NCBI RefSeq assembly: GCF_900100485.1
Contig: NZ_FNDH01000002.1
Coordinates: 1 to 64,000 of the forward strand
Length of the DNA stretch: 64,000 nt
Direction: 5' to 3'
Origin: Nitrosomonas sp. Nm132
GTDB taxonomy: Bacteria > Pseudomonadota > Gammaproteobacteria > Burkholderiales > Nitrosomonadaceae
Part shown: positions 48,778-58,924 of the stretch, piece after piece
Numbering within the stretch: position 1 is the stretch's first letter
Layout of the letters: each line of letters opens with the position of its first letter
Translations under genes and position numbers: made by a program
The notes under the pieces: model-generated
What the model saw: only the letters and a program-made list of their open reading frames with translations
The model's database searches: none
Told to the model about the DNA's origin: nothing

Positions 48778-49705
48778 GCAGGAAGCATTGCAGGAAATCG
48801 TTACGATTGTCCAGAACAATCAATTGACCGTCAATGAGGTTATGGTCGCCTTGACGGATATACAGGCGATCACGGCTCAAAGGTCCAGCGGCATGCTTTC
48901 GCGCTTGTTTGGTTATATTGGCAGCATCCTGGTTTTTGCGGGAATCTGTATTCTCATCGGAATGCAATGGGATCAGTTTACTTCCGGGGCACGGATTGCT
49001 GTCACGCTCGGCACTGGTTTTGCTGCCTTCCTACTTGCACTGGTAGCAATAGATCACCCTAAATATGACCGTTCTGCAACGCCTTTATTGCTGATGGCAG
49101 CCCTGTTCCAGCCTACCGGCATCTTCGTCATGCTGGATGAGCATTCGCAGGGGAATGAGCCGCTTTATGGCGTTTTATTTATGTCAACGGTTATGCTCAT
49201 TCAGCAAGGAGCTATCTTCTGGCAAATGAAACGCACCACACTGGCTTTCACGACTATCTTTTTTGGTTGCGGCTTTTTTATCACTGCGATGGAGCTTCTA
49301 GAGATTGAAGAAAATCTTATCTCCCTGATTATAGGCACATCATTAATGTGTATTTCATGGGCACTAAACAGTTCCCCTCATCGCGCCATTTCGGCATTCT
49401 GGTATTTCATCGGATCTATTGCCCTGTTAATCGCGGCTTTCGACTTGTTACAGGACACCCCCTTTGAAGTGCTTTACCTTGGTTTGACCGCACTGATGAT
49501 CTATATCAGCACAGCTGCACACAGTCGAACATTACTCCTGACCGGCACATTGTCCATGCTCGCTTATATCAGCTATTTTACTTATGAACACTTCAGCGAT
49601 ACGCTTGGCTGGCCATTAGTTCTGATCATATGTGGCGCAGCTTTTATCGCCATTGGTTCGATCGCCATGAGAATCAACACGAGGTATATTCGCGAAACGA
49701 TATAA
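48767..49705 (+). CDS. multi-pass membrane protein (DUF2157-like)
   Basis: 312 residues. A short helical N-terminus (about 1-45) precedes about nine transmembrane helices (for example LFGYIGSILVFAGICILIGMQ and WPLVLIICGAAFIAIGSIAM, each about 20 residues). It resembles DUF2157 membrane proteins of unknown role. Its start lies within the end of the preceding gene, indicating a two-gene unit. A palindromic element follows after 62 bases. Confidence 0.65.
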   Translation: MPNKQEALQEIVTIVQNNQLTVNEVMVALTDIQAITAQRSSGMLSRLFGYIGSILVFAGICILIGMQWDQFTSGARIAVTLGTGFAAFLLALVAIDHPKYDRSATPLLLMAALFQPTGIFVMLDEHSQGNEPLYGVLFMSTVMLIQQGAIFWQMKRTTLAFTTIFFGCGFFITAMELLEIEENLISLIIGTSLMCISWALNSSPHRAISAFWYFIGSIALLIAAFDLLQDTPFEVLYLGLTALMIYISTAAHSRTLLLTGTLSMLAYISYFTYEHFSDTLGWPLVLIICGAAFIAIGSIAMRINTRYIRETI

Positions 49706-49767
49706 AAAATATTGCCGCATTACGCAGATCAATCAAAAGAGCAGTGTCTATTCTGCCATTAATTAAA

Positions 49768-49929
49768 CCCGAATATTTCATAAATTCGCGTGATGATCAC
49801 GCAGGATTTTGATTGATAGGGAAGTTTTGAGAAGGAGGGGTGTAGTGATTCATATACCCGACTGAGCAAGATCTTTCTTATTAATCAAAAGACAAGTGAA
49901 GGCACGTGCCAATTTATGAAATATTCGGG
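49768..49929 (+). mobile_element. 162-bp palindromic MITE-like element, copy 6
   Basis: Majority orientation, left flank TAAA and right flank TTAA. It lies between convergent genes, 9 bases after the stop of the minus-strand gene at 49939, and could act as terminator for both. Confidence 0.92.
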
Positions 49930-49938
49930 TTAATAAGC

Positions 49939-50271
49939 TTAACTTACTGACTTCTCATCTTTATGCTTAGCCCTACGCGCGATTTCCACCTTAAGTTCCT
50001 CAAGGAAATTCACATTGATTTTGCGTTGCTTCTCACTTTTGTACCAGGTGTAACAGGTGATTACGCCAAGGACGATCAAGAATATACTCAGTGCTGTAAT
50101 GCCATCAAAAAAAATAAATACCACACCCGTTGAAATCGCTGCAGCGCCAAGTATCGCGGTCAATAGCCACATGCGGTTCCCCCAGCTAGGGCTGGCATGC
50201 TTGAGACACCACTCATCAAGCTTATCGCGTGTCGATGTGAGTTCCTCATCAGTCCATTTTTTTATACTCAT
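49939..50271 (-). CDS. small two-helix membrane protein
   Basis: 110 residues, unrecognised. A charged N-terminus (KKWTDEELTSTRDKLDEW) is followed by two transmembrane helices (about 34-55 and 58-78) and a basic, charged tail. Probably an inner-membrane protein with both ends in the cytoplasm. No operon partner. Confidence 0.65.
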   Translation of the reverse strand: MSIKKWTDEELTSTRDKLDEWCLKHASPSWGNRMWLLTAILGAAAISTGVVFIFFDGITALSIFLIVLGVITCYTWYKSEKQRKINVNFLEELKVEIARRAKHKDEKSVS

Positions 50272-50537
50272 GGTTTTCTGAATATTCCTTCTTTGTATAT
50301 ATCAGTAGATTTGTCTTACATCCAATAAGATTTAACTTTACGTGACAGCGCCATTAGGGTCAATGATCTAGCCATGGCGCTTTAATTTACCATTAATAAT
50401 CGTATTGGTTTATCTTGGTTTTTCTCACAAATCTTCCCAATAAGCTAAAAATACATCCGTTCTTTCTTAGAAATTCTGGCCGATATGTGGTAAAACGCTA
50501 ATTTACTATAAATAAGCTTCATTCACACTGACATTTC

Positions 50538-52229
50538 ATGGGTAGTCTTTTAGAAGAACTGGAAGATAGCAGGAGGTTTTTCTATATTCGCATTAGAAAT
50601 ACGCTAATCGCAAAAATTCAAGCATTCCAAGCGGCTTTTTTTACTATTGGAATATTTTGCTTACTCCCTTCAACTGCTGATGGCAGCATTTTAGTTAATG
50701 CTCAAGCATTATATAGCCAGCTTGATAAAATTTCTCCTGCAGCATCAGGCAAAATTGGTTTAGCCATTTTAAAGCGCTTTTATGCGATGCGTGATTATCA
50801 ACCTGTTTGGGTACAGGACGACAAAATATCACCTGAACTTGATATTGCGATAGCATTTATTGCAACCGCCGAACAGGAAGGCTTGGACAGCAAAGATTAT
50901 GAGCTTGAACAACTATTACGCCTACGTAAGCAAAGTAGCGAGGGCCCTACTCCGCTCGATCTCGAATTGCATACTACTCAAGCAGTATTGACGCTCGCTA
51001 GAGATTTATGCAGGGGCCGTCTGATAGCTTCTGAAGTTGACCCTGATTGGCATATTCAGCAACAGACATTCGATCCGGCGGATTACTTGCAGAAAGCGAT
51101 TAACTCTGGAAATTTAAAATCGTTCCTGGAAGATTTGTCCCCTAAAACAAAGGACTATCAGCTAATGAGGCAGGCCTTAGCCCATTACCGTGAGCAAGTG
51201 GTGCGCGGCATTCATTGGACAGCTATCCCGGAAATACCCTTGATTCGGCCCAACATGAATCATCCGGTTATTCCGCAGATCCGCACACGAATTGTTCAAG
51301 CTTTTGCCATACACGGCAATCCTGAATATGATATCGCCCCTAGTAAAAGTGAAAAGTACGATGATGAATTGGTAAACGCGATTAAGGCATTCCAGTACCA
51401 GCATGGATTGAATGCTGATGGGGTTATCGGAAAAAATACACGGGCGGCACTGAATAAAACACCTGAACAGAAAATCCGGCAGTTACGTATCAATATGGAA
51501 CGTTTACGATGGTTGCCAAGAGAATTGGGCGATCGTTATCTGTTGGTTAATATTGCCGGGTTTCGCCTGACTGCCATTGAGTATGGAAAACATATTCTGG
51601 ATATGCGTGTTATTGTAGGGCGCGATTATCGCTCAACACCCAGTTTCAATAGCCTCATTTCACATCTTATCCTGAATCCATACTGGAATATCCCCAACAG
51701 TATCGCGCATAAAGATTTGCTCCCTAAGCAACAAAATAATTCTAATTACTTTACGTCACAAGGAATAAGCGTTTATTCAAACCATGACAACCGTTCACAA
51801 GCGCTTAACCCGGAATCAATTAACTGGCACGCGGTAGGCAAGAATTTTCCTTATGTCTTGCGGCAGAACCCAGGAGAGAAAAACGCGTTAGGCACTATAA
51901 AATTTATGTTTCCAAACCCTTTCAGCATATATCTGCATGATACGCCTTCTAAGCAATTGTTTCTGAAAGATGTTCGAATGTTTAGTTCGGGATGTATCCG
52001 CTTGGAGAAGCCATTGCAATTGGCTGGGTTTGTTTTGAATGAACCCAATGCAGTGACTGATCTCGTTGCCAAAATAGAAAGCGGCAAAACGATTACAGTC
52101 AATTTACCTAGGCGCTTACCTATCTATTTGACCTATCTCACGACATGGGTTGATGAGCTGAATAATATTTATTTCTCATCAGACACTTATGGACGAGATA
52201 AGCGAGTTCTAGAACATGCTCGCTGGTAA
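50538..52229 (+). CDS. L,D-transpeptidase (YcbB/LdtD-like)
   Basis: 563 residues, exported through an N-terminal helix (about 29-48). A scaffold domain, a peptidoglycan-binding domain (AIKAFQYQHGLNADGVIG, about 275-295) and a YkuD catalytic domain follow. The catalytic Cys486 is in MFSSGCIRLEKP, with IYLHDTP before it. It forms 3-3 crosslinks in peptidoglycan. The next gene is a YcbK-like endopeptidase, the same pairing as ycbB-ycbK in E. coli. Confidence 0.92.
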   Translation: MGSLLEELEDSRRFFYIRIRNTLIAKIQAFQAAFFTIGIFCLLPSTADGSILVNAQALYSQLDKISPAASGKIGLAILKRFYAMRDYQPVWVQDDKISPELDIAIAFIATAEQEGLDSKDYELEQLLRLRKQSSEGPTPLDLELHTTQAVLTLARDLCRGRLIASEVDPDWHIQQQTFDPADYLQKAINSGNLKSFLEDLSPKTKDYQLMRQALAHYREQVVRGIHWTAIPEIPLIRPNMNHPVIPQIRTRIVQAFAIHGNPEYDIAPSKSEKYDDELVNAIKAFQYQHGLNADGVIGKNTRAALNKTPEQKIRQLRINMERLRWLPRELGDRYLLVNIAGFRLTAIEYGKHILDMRVIVGRDYRSTPSFNSLISHLILNPYWNIPNSIAHKDLLPKQQNNSNYFTSQGISVYSNHDNRSQALNPESINWHAVGKNFPYVLRQNPGEKNALGTIKFMFPNPFSIYLHDTPSKQLFLKDVRMFSSGCIRLEKPLQLAGFVLNEPNAVTDLVAKIESGKTITVNLPRRLPIYLTYLTTWVDELNNIYFSSDTYGRDKRVLEHARW

Positions 52230-52287
52230 GCGATATTACCCATTTCAAGTATAAATATACTCTTGATATCTTATTGGAGGACCCGGA

Positions 52288-52866
52288 ATGCTTTTACAAG
52301 AACCTAATGATCATGATCAGCTAACAAAACTGGGGGCTAGTCGGCGGCATTTTTTTAAAGCTGGATTGAGTGCTTGCACTATGCTCGCGCTGCCAGCAGC
52401 ATATGCTAATAATCCAAGAACAACCGTAAAGCAATTAACTTTACATAATTTGCATACTGGTGAAAAGGTCAAATCTGTCTACTGGGAAAAAGGTCGCTAC
52501 ATTTCTGGCGCACTAAGAGATATTGAAAAAATACTGCGCGATCATCGTACCGGAAAGACCCATACAATTGATCTTCGATTACTCGACATGATGCAACTTC
52601 TGCATAGTCGAATGGGTGCAAGGAAGGAATTCCAAGTCATCTCTGGCTATCGGTCACCCGAAACCAACAGGATGCTCGCCATGCATAATCATGGTGTGGC
52701 AAAACAGAGCTTGCATATGCAGGGCAAGGCAATCGACATTCGACTACCTGAATTCTCACTGGCCGATTTGCGAAAAGCAGCATTATCGTTAAAAGTAGGT
52801 GGCGTTGGTTATTATCCAGACTCTAACTTTGTGCATCTTGATTCAGGAGACGTACGCTATTGGTAA
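52288..52866 (+). CDS. Tat-exported M15/DUF882 peptidase (MepK/YcbK-like)
   Basis: 192 residues. The N-terminus has a twin-arginine signal (SRRHFFKAG, about 18-26, then ACTMLALPAAYA). The DUF882/M15 domain has SGYRSPETN, SLHMQGKAIDIR with the metal-binding His and Asp, and FVHLDSG with the last His. In E. coli MepK cleaves 3-3 crosslinks made by LdtD, whose homologue is encoded 58 bases upstream. There is a good ribosome binding site (TTGGAGGA). Confidence 0.92.
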   Translation: MLLQEPNDHDQLTKLGASRRHFFKAGLSACTMLALPAAYANNPRTTVKQLTLHNLHTGEKVKSVYWEKGRYISGALRDIEKILRDHRTGKTHTIDLRLLDMMQLLHSRMGARKEFQVISGYRSPETNRMLAMHNHGVAKQSLHMQGKAIDIRLPEFSLADLRKAALSLKVGGVGYYPDSNFVHLDSGDVRYW

Positions 52867-52914
52867 GACAGATAGCCTGGCTCCAGGGTATAAATGAACT
52901 GATCTTTACATTAA

Positions 52915-52963
52915 CCCGAATATTTCATAAGTGATCATCACGCGAATTTATGAAATATTCGGG
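52915..52963 (-). mobile_element. 49-bp internally deleted palindromic element, copy 7
   Basis: Only the two ends and part of the GTGATCATCACGC block remain; flanks are TTAA on both sides. The whole centre of the 162-bp element is missing. It lies 34 bases upstream of guaD. The retained block places it in the inverted orientation. Confidence 0.85.
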
Positions 52964-52997
52964 TTAAGCCAATGGAAGCCAAAAATAATAGCAACAT

Positions 52998-53477
52998 ATG
53001 AATAAAGCGCAGCAAGAGCAATTTATACTGGAAGCCATCCGTCTTTCAGCTCATGGAATGATCAATAATGAGGGTGGTCCATTTGGTTGTGTCATTGTCA
53101 AAAATAACGTGATCGTTGGGAGAGGCAATAATAAAGTCATCTCCACGAACGACCCCACTGCTCATGCCGAAATCATCGCAATACGAAATGCATGCCGGCA
53201 TTTAGGTACTTTCCAGCTTGATGGCTGCCAACTGTACGCTTCCTGCGAACCTTGTCCAATGTGTCTGGGTGCCATCTACTGGGCTCGTCCAGAAAAGGTA
53301 TTCTATGCCTGCACAAGAGCCGATGCGGCCCAAATCGGATTTGATGATCAGTTTATTTATGAAGAAATCATGTCGGATCTACGGCGACGTAAGATTCCAA
53401 TGGAGCAACTACTACGATCGGAGGCACTGAAAGTATTTTCAAGCTGGTCAGAAAAATTGGATAAAACTCACTATTAA
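52998..53477 (+). CDS. guaD: guanine deaminase (cytidine deaminase-fold)
   Basis: 159 residues of the zinc-dependent nucleoside/base deaminase fold. Zinc ligands and proton shuttle are in TAHAEI (His56, Glu58) and EPCPMC (Cys86, Cys89). The full pattern, with NDPTAHAE, CEPCPMCLGAIYWARP and GFDDQFIYEEI, resembles Bacillus subtilis guanine deaminase far more than TadA. It converts guanine to xanthine. It stands alone between two short palindromic elements, with apt the next gene. Confidence 0.88.
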   Translation: MNKAQQEQFILEAIRLSAHGMINNEGGPFGCVIVKNNVIVGRGNNKVISTNDPTAHAEIIAIRNACRHLGTFQLDGCQLYASCEPCPMCLGAIYWARPEKVFYACTRADAAQIGFDDQFIYEEIMSDLRRRKIPMEQLLRSEALKVFSSWSEKLDKTHY

Positions 53478-53536
53478 GTCATCAATGATGAGCTTGCACC
53501 CTTGTCATGATAGGGGAGCCCTTATAGCCTATTTAG

Positions 53537-53592
53537 CCCGAATATTTCATAAATTCGCGTGATGATCACGCAGGATTTATGAAATATTCGGG
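53537..53592 (+). mobile_element. 56-bp internally deleted palindromic element, copy 8
   Basis: Left end, the complete CGCGTGATGATCACGC block and right end only. The left flank is TTAG, while the right flank (GAAC) does not match. It lies 60 bases after guaD, so the gene is bracketed by two shortened copies. Confidence 0.85.
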
Positions 53593-53826
53593 GAACGATG
53601 GAACGTATGCAGAAATTCGGAAGACGCAGTTATCAATAGTATCTATCGCAGCAAAATCTATAATAACTCCAGCGCTCTCCGATAGTGGATTAATTTGGCT
53701 CTCATCATAACCAAATGTGTACATCCGCAAATTCAGCGTGCTGCCGGATTGGGTAAAAATACGCTAAGATGGTTACAAAAATTTCAACTTAACCCAGATC
53801 AATAGATTTTTATTGATAAAACTTTT

Positions 53827-54354
53827 ATGCCTATTAAATCCCGCATACGCACCATCCCCCATTATCCCCATGAGGGAATCATGTTTCGTGACGTTACCAC
53901 GCTCTTGAAAGATCCTGTTGGTTTGCGTACTACCATTCAGAAAATAGTCGAGCGCTACCGGACGATGAAAATCGATAAAGTGATCGGTATTGAGTCGCGT
54001 GGCTTTATTATTGGCGCTCCCGTTGCGTATGAACTGGGTGTTGGTTTTGTGCCCATTCGCAAACCGGGTAAATTGCCTGCTGAGACGATCGCGCGTGAAT
54101 ATCAGTTAGAGTATGGCAGTGACCAGATCGAGATTCATGTTGATGCGATCCAACGAGGAGAACGGGTATTGCTGGTGGATGATCTGATTGCCACGGGCGG
54201 CACCATGGAGGCAGCCGTCAAGCTAGTCCAGGAAATGGGTGGAGAAATCATCGAATGCTGCTTTGTAATTGACCTGCCAGATATTGGCGGCAGAGCGCGC
54301 CTGGAGAAGCAGGGGCAGAAAGTGTTCGCGCTATGCACATTTGAAGGAAGTTAA
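53827..54354 (+). CDS. apt: adenine phosphoribosyltransferase
   Basis: 175 residues. Salvages adenine to AMP. It has the start [28 protein letters not shown] and the PRPP-binding motif [13 protein letters not shown] (about 117-129). With guaD upstream it gives a purine-salvage pair, though about 350 bases and a short mobile element separate them. Confidence 0.96.
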   Translation: MPIKSRIRTIPHYPHEGIMFRDVTTLLKDPVGLRTTIQKIVERYRTMKIDKVIGIESRGFIIGAPVAYELGVGFVPIRKPGKLPAETIAREYQLEYGSDQIEIHVDAIQRGERVLLVDDLIATGGTMEAAVKLVQEMGGEIIECCFVIDLPDIGGRARLEKQGQKVFALCTFEGS

Positions 54355-54422
54355 TCAACCACACTGCTTCGCGCATTTGTTTGATTGAACTGACCCTATC
54401 TATTCCTTCAACGAGTTCACAC

Positions 54423-54447
54423 TTCGACAGGCTTAGCTTGAATGAAC
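54423..54447. repeat. partial REP-like sequence
   Basis: TTCGACAGGCTTAGCTTGAA is close to one arm of the REP pair at 58855-58923 (TTCGACAAGCTCACCGCGAA). Only one degraded arm is present, in the 3' region of apt. Confidence 0.5.
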
Positions 54448-54534
54448 TTTGAATAGAATCTAGCAGGTTCAAAATAGTATTATCAACACAAAGAGAACTT
54501 TAATTACAGGCATAATATCTGCCCGGTCAATTAA

Positions 54535-54696
54535 CCCGAATATTTCATAAATTCGCGTGATGATCACGCAGGATTTTGATTCATAGGGAAGTTTTGAGAA
54601 GGAGGGGTGTAATGATTCATACACCCGACTGAGCAAAATCTTTCTTATTAATCAAAAGGCGAGTGAGGACACGTGCCAATTTATGAAATATTCGGG
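54535..54696 (+). mobile_element. 162-bp palindromic MITE-like element, copy 9
   Basis: Majority orientation, flanked by TTAA on both sides. Its right end is only 30 bases upstream of the serS start, so it probably lies within the serS leader or promoter and may affect expression. Confidence 0.92.
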
Positions 54697-54705
54697 TTAA
54701 GATGA

Positions 54706-56058
<1,353 letters not shown>

Positions 56059-56100
56059 TCCTGATGTGGCACATTTCTCTAACTCCGGAGGGTATTTGAA

Positions 56101-56790
56101 ATGAAAAATGAAAGTAATCGCACGACTCATAACCAGGAAGATATGGCAAAGCTCGAATCCGACGTACGTGAGGCAATCGCTCATGGTGGTGACGTCAAGG
56201 AAACTGTACGGCAGTTGACGCTCAAGGCAATGCAGGCGAATCGATTAGACATTGAATCACTGGGCCGGATTGCTACTGCAGTAATGCAAGGTGTGCATGA
56301 TGGTGCACAGCAGAAATTGGAGCACGCAACAGAACAATCGCATGCCGCCCAAACCCAAATTACCCATGCGGTATCTGGATTGGATACCGCCTTAGCGCAA
56401 TTTGCTGAAGCTTCAAAATTGGCAGTAGAGGAAGCGGCTGGAAAGGCTCAACAATTTTCACGTGACGAGCTGACTAAAACGCGCGCTGATCTTGAAACCC
56501 TAGAAAGCCTGTTTCTGGATATCGTGCAACATACATCAACGGTCGCAAAAGGGGTGATCGCCGAAACATTGAATGATCTGCTTGCTCATGCAAAGCGCAA
56601 TGGAACAACGATCGGTGCCCAACTCAAAGAAACACTGGCGACCTTTACCCACCAGATAGCATCTGTCGGACATGCCCAGTTTGAAGCAGGCTTACAGCTG
56701 ACTCAAGCAACTGCTGATTTGTTGCATAAAATCACCTCTGGTGTTTTGACGGGAGTTTCTGAACAAACCAAGCATGATAAAAATAAGTAA
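56101..56790 (+). CDS. helical Ala/Gln-rich hypothetical protein (possibly DUF6781)
   Basis: 229 residues, soluble, almost entirely helical, rich in Ala, Gln, Thr and His, with heptad-like patterns (AEASKLAVEEAAGKAQQF, THQIASVGHAQFEAGLQL). It looks like phasin-like or methyl-accepting coiled-coil proteins, but no known domain is certain. Ribosome binding site GGAGGG. It follows serS by 42 bases and may be co-transcribed. Confidence 0.65.
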   Translation: MKNESNRTTHNQEDMAKLESDVREAIAHGGDVKETVRQLTLKAMQANRLDIESLGRIATAVMQGVHDGAQQKLEHATEQSHAAQTQITHAVSGLDTALAQFAEASKLAVEEAAGKAQQFSRDELTKTRADLETLESLFLDIVQHTSTVAKGVIAETLNDLLAHAKRNGTTIGAQLKETLATFTHQIASVGHAQFEAGLQLTQATADLLHKITSGVLTGVSEQTKHDKNK

Positions 56791-57368
56791 CCAGGAAACA
56801 CGAATGAATCAATTGCACATCCCACTCAGCCACGCCACTTCTTGGCGTTGGCTGGATGGTTTTTTACAATCGCAGAATGTTTGCGCTCAGCGGCTGCCGA
56901 AGGAGCGCGGTAACTGAGGCAGCACAAATTAAGTACCTTATTGTGAGCGTTTTCATTTCCCTTGGGATACCATCGTACCACAATGATATCTGCGGAAAGG
57001 TCCTCTCCACACTCCTCTTCAAATGACAGGACATTACGTCAAACAGGCCAGTCCGACCTATCATCAGCCTTGATATCTAGTACGTAGCCTTCATTTGAAA
57101 CAATTTCTGCCTATTCATTGAGACCTTTGCAAAGGCCTCTCATTGTTCATTAATCAAGCTTTGATCAATCCTTCTAATAAAAAAGGTTTTTCAGAGCATC
57201 ATCCTGCTTTTCAGTACTCGTGAGTGAATTTGTCGAAGTTGGCTAGGGGGTGTTACCATGCTAGCATCTCGGCTTATTTCTTTTTAATTTTGTTATTCTC
57301 TAGCCAAAATCCAGCTCAATATAAAAATTGAGGAACCGAACACCAGGTTTCCCCATTGAATTAATTAG
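56791..57368. other. degraded intergenic region
   Basis: A 38-codon frame at 56804-56920 has a ribosome binding site (AGGAAA) but ends early and is not recognised; it may be the start of a broken gene. At 57118-57137 GAGACCTTTGCAAAGGCCTC is a near-palindrome like IS5-type ends. No intact gene was found. Confidence 0.35.
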
Positions 57369-57531
57369 CCCGAATACTTCATAAATTCGCGTGATGATCA
57401 CGCAGGATTTTGATTAATAGGGAAGTTTTGAGAGGGAGGGGTGTAGTGATTTATACACCCGACCGAGCAAAATCTCTCTTATTAATCAATAAGACAAGTG
57501 AGGGCACGTGCCAATTTATGAAATATTTGGG
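57369..57531 (+). mobile_element. 163-bp palindromic MITE-like element, copy 10
   Basis: Majority orientation, the most divergent full-length copy (CCCGAATACTTC at left, ATATTTGGG at right, two-base changes in the centre). Both flanks are TTAG, a non-palindromic tetranucleotide repeated directly, the best evidence for a 4-bp target duplication. Confidence 0.9.
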
Positions 57532-57639
57532 TTAGCTGGCTTTATTCGAACAGGAAGAACACAATTTTTAGAATGACTCAGAGAGATGCTTAGCAGTATT
57601 TCAAAAGCCCATCCTATTCATTTTTATATGAGGTACATG

Positions 57640-57984
57640 ATGAACAAACTAATTTTATCGCTATCCTTATTTCTTCTATCTTTTCTTTTTATAAGCTGCT
57701 CAGGACAAGAAGGGACTGCAGAGCAAATGGGCAAAAAAATAGATGAATCTATAGATAGCAGTAAAAAAGCCATTGATGAAGTTATTGAAAAGGCCGCTAA
57801 AAAAATTGAAGAAGTTGGTGATACTTCTCAAGGCCCCGCTGAGCAGATGGGTGAGAAAATAGACGAAACTGTAGAAAGCTTGAAAGATGCTATGAGCAAA
57901 ACTTTCGAGGATGCCCCAGAAAAAATTGAAGAAGCTAGCGATACATTAAAGGAAAAAGCAGACGCTGTTGACAGCGGTTATTAA
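57640..57984 (+). CDS. small repeat-containing lipoprotein
   Basis: 114 residues. The N-terminal signal ends in the lipobox FISC (Cys about residue 20). The mature part is charged and helical and contains two similar about 38-residue units: one begins AEQMGKKIDESIDSSKKA, the other AEQMGEKIDETVESLKDA, each ending in IEE and DT. Start chosen at 57640 since GAGG lies 6 bases upstream and the signal peptide begins there; the open frame extends 18 codons further. Role unknown; it may bind membrane surfaces or the cell wall. Confidence 0.75.
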   Translation: MNKLILSLSLFLLSFLFISCSGQEGTAEQMGKKIDESIDSSKKAIDEVIEKAAKKIEEVGDTSQGPAEQMGEKIDETVESLKDAMSKTFEDAPEKIEEASDTLKEKADAVDSGY

Positions 57985-58358
57985 TAAGCAGCGCTCTTTC
58001 AATGATTAAGATCGGAGAGACTTAATGTTTGCTCCTAATTTTCTGATCGGCACTTGAAGCAGAGCAACAGCTCAAGCCAATCCAGCTTTATTGCATGATG
58101 ATGCTAAGGAATAACAAATGGGCAGGCAATCATATATATGCATGCAATTTTTATTCCTTAGTCCCTGGACATCGAAAAACAGTCATGTAGATCTGGTTGC
58201 CATGCCAAGAGATAATAGCATCCAATTTAACCCAGACAAAACGCTTACAGAGAGTCGTAGCGGCATAAACGGCTACTATGCCGCGGATATTTTCTTGTAA
58301 ATAGAAAATATAATGATGGTATTGGCTTTAGCAGCTGTCTACCAGACTCATCTCGAGC
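57985..58358. other. intergenic, nothing recognised
   Basis: About 370 bases with no recognisable gene; a 60-codon frame at 58118-58300 has no homologue I know and no good ribosome binding site. Confidence 0.35.
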
Positions 58359-58610
58359 TTATCTGCGCTTACGCCGGATCAATCCATTTTCTTCTGCTGC
58401 CCGCAATGCTTCATATCTGCAATGCGCATCCATAAATGCAAGCACCCGTTGAAACTCAGTTCGAATGGTTGCAGGAGAGCGGCATAGATGTGCTGCGAGA
58501 ACTTTGGTATTTGTTGTTTTTTTTTCAAGGCAAGCCTCTAACAATCTATATAGCGCTGGCGTAAGTCGTTTTTCGTGACTATGAGCGTTATCACTTATAT
58601 TTACAATCAT
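58359..58610 (-). CDS. small LuxR/GerE-type helix-turn-helix protein
   Basis: 83 residues. LTPALYRLLEACLEKKTTN then KVLAAHLCRSPATIRTEFQ resembles the four-helix DNA-binding domain of LuxR-type regulators, where the recognition helix follows SPATI. A basic tail (IRRKRR) ends it. No receiver or ligand-binding domain is attached. The ATG at 58610 has AAAGGA 6 bases upstream. Targets unknown. Confidence 0.65.
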   Translation of the reverse strand: MIVNISDNAHSHEKRLTPALYRLLEACLEKKTTNTKVLAAHLCRSPATIRTEFQRVLAFMDAHCRYEALRAAEENGLIRRKRR

Positions 58611-58616
58611 AATCAA

Positions 58617-58854
58617 TCCTTTCTAAGAAAGCTGGAATCAGCCGCTCTTGAAAGCGGAATTTCCAAGTAGCTCATACAAAAACAAATAATCCATTAAGAA
58701 CCATAAAAATACGAAGCAGAAATCATTGGAATCAATAAGGGCCAACCTCTCTTGACCCTTGCTGATCTCATGGTTATTATTTTCTATCTTTATCACAATA
58801 ACAATACGTGCAAACACCTAGTAGACCGTTCCAGCATAACGGTTACAAAAAACG
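58617..58854. other. intergenic, nothing recognised
   Basis: AT-rich stretch between the small HTH gene and the REP pair without a recognisable feature. Confidence 0.35.
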
Positions 58855-58923
58855 CCGTTCGGCCTGAGCCTGTCGAGGGCCGATGTCAGTTGCTTAGCGG
58901 TTCGACAAGCTCACCGCGAACGG
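58855..58923. repeat. REP-type inverted pair
   Basis: Two REP-like arms face each other: CCGTTCGGCCTGAGCCTGTC at the left and, inverted, GGTTCGACAAGCTC...GCGAACGG at the right, with about 16 bases between. The right arm directly adjoins an IS110-type remnant. Confidence 0.75.
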
Positions 58924-58924
58924 T

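Noticed and set aside
58118-58300. 60-codon frame downstream of the lipoprotein
   Set aside because: No ribosome binding site, no recognisable domain, and low-quality coding composition.
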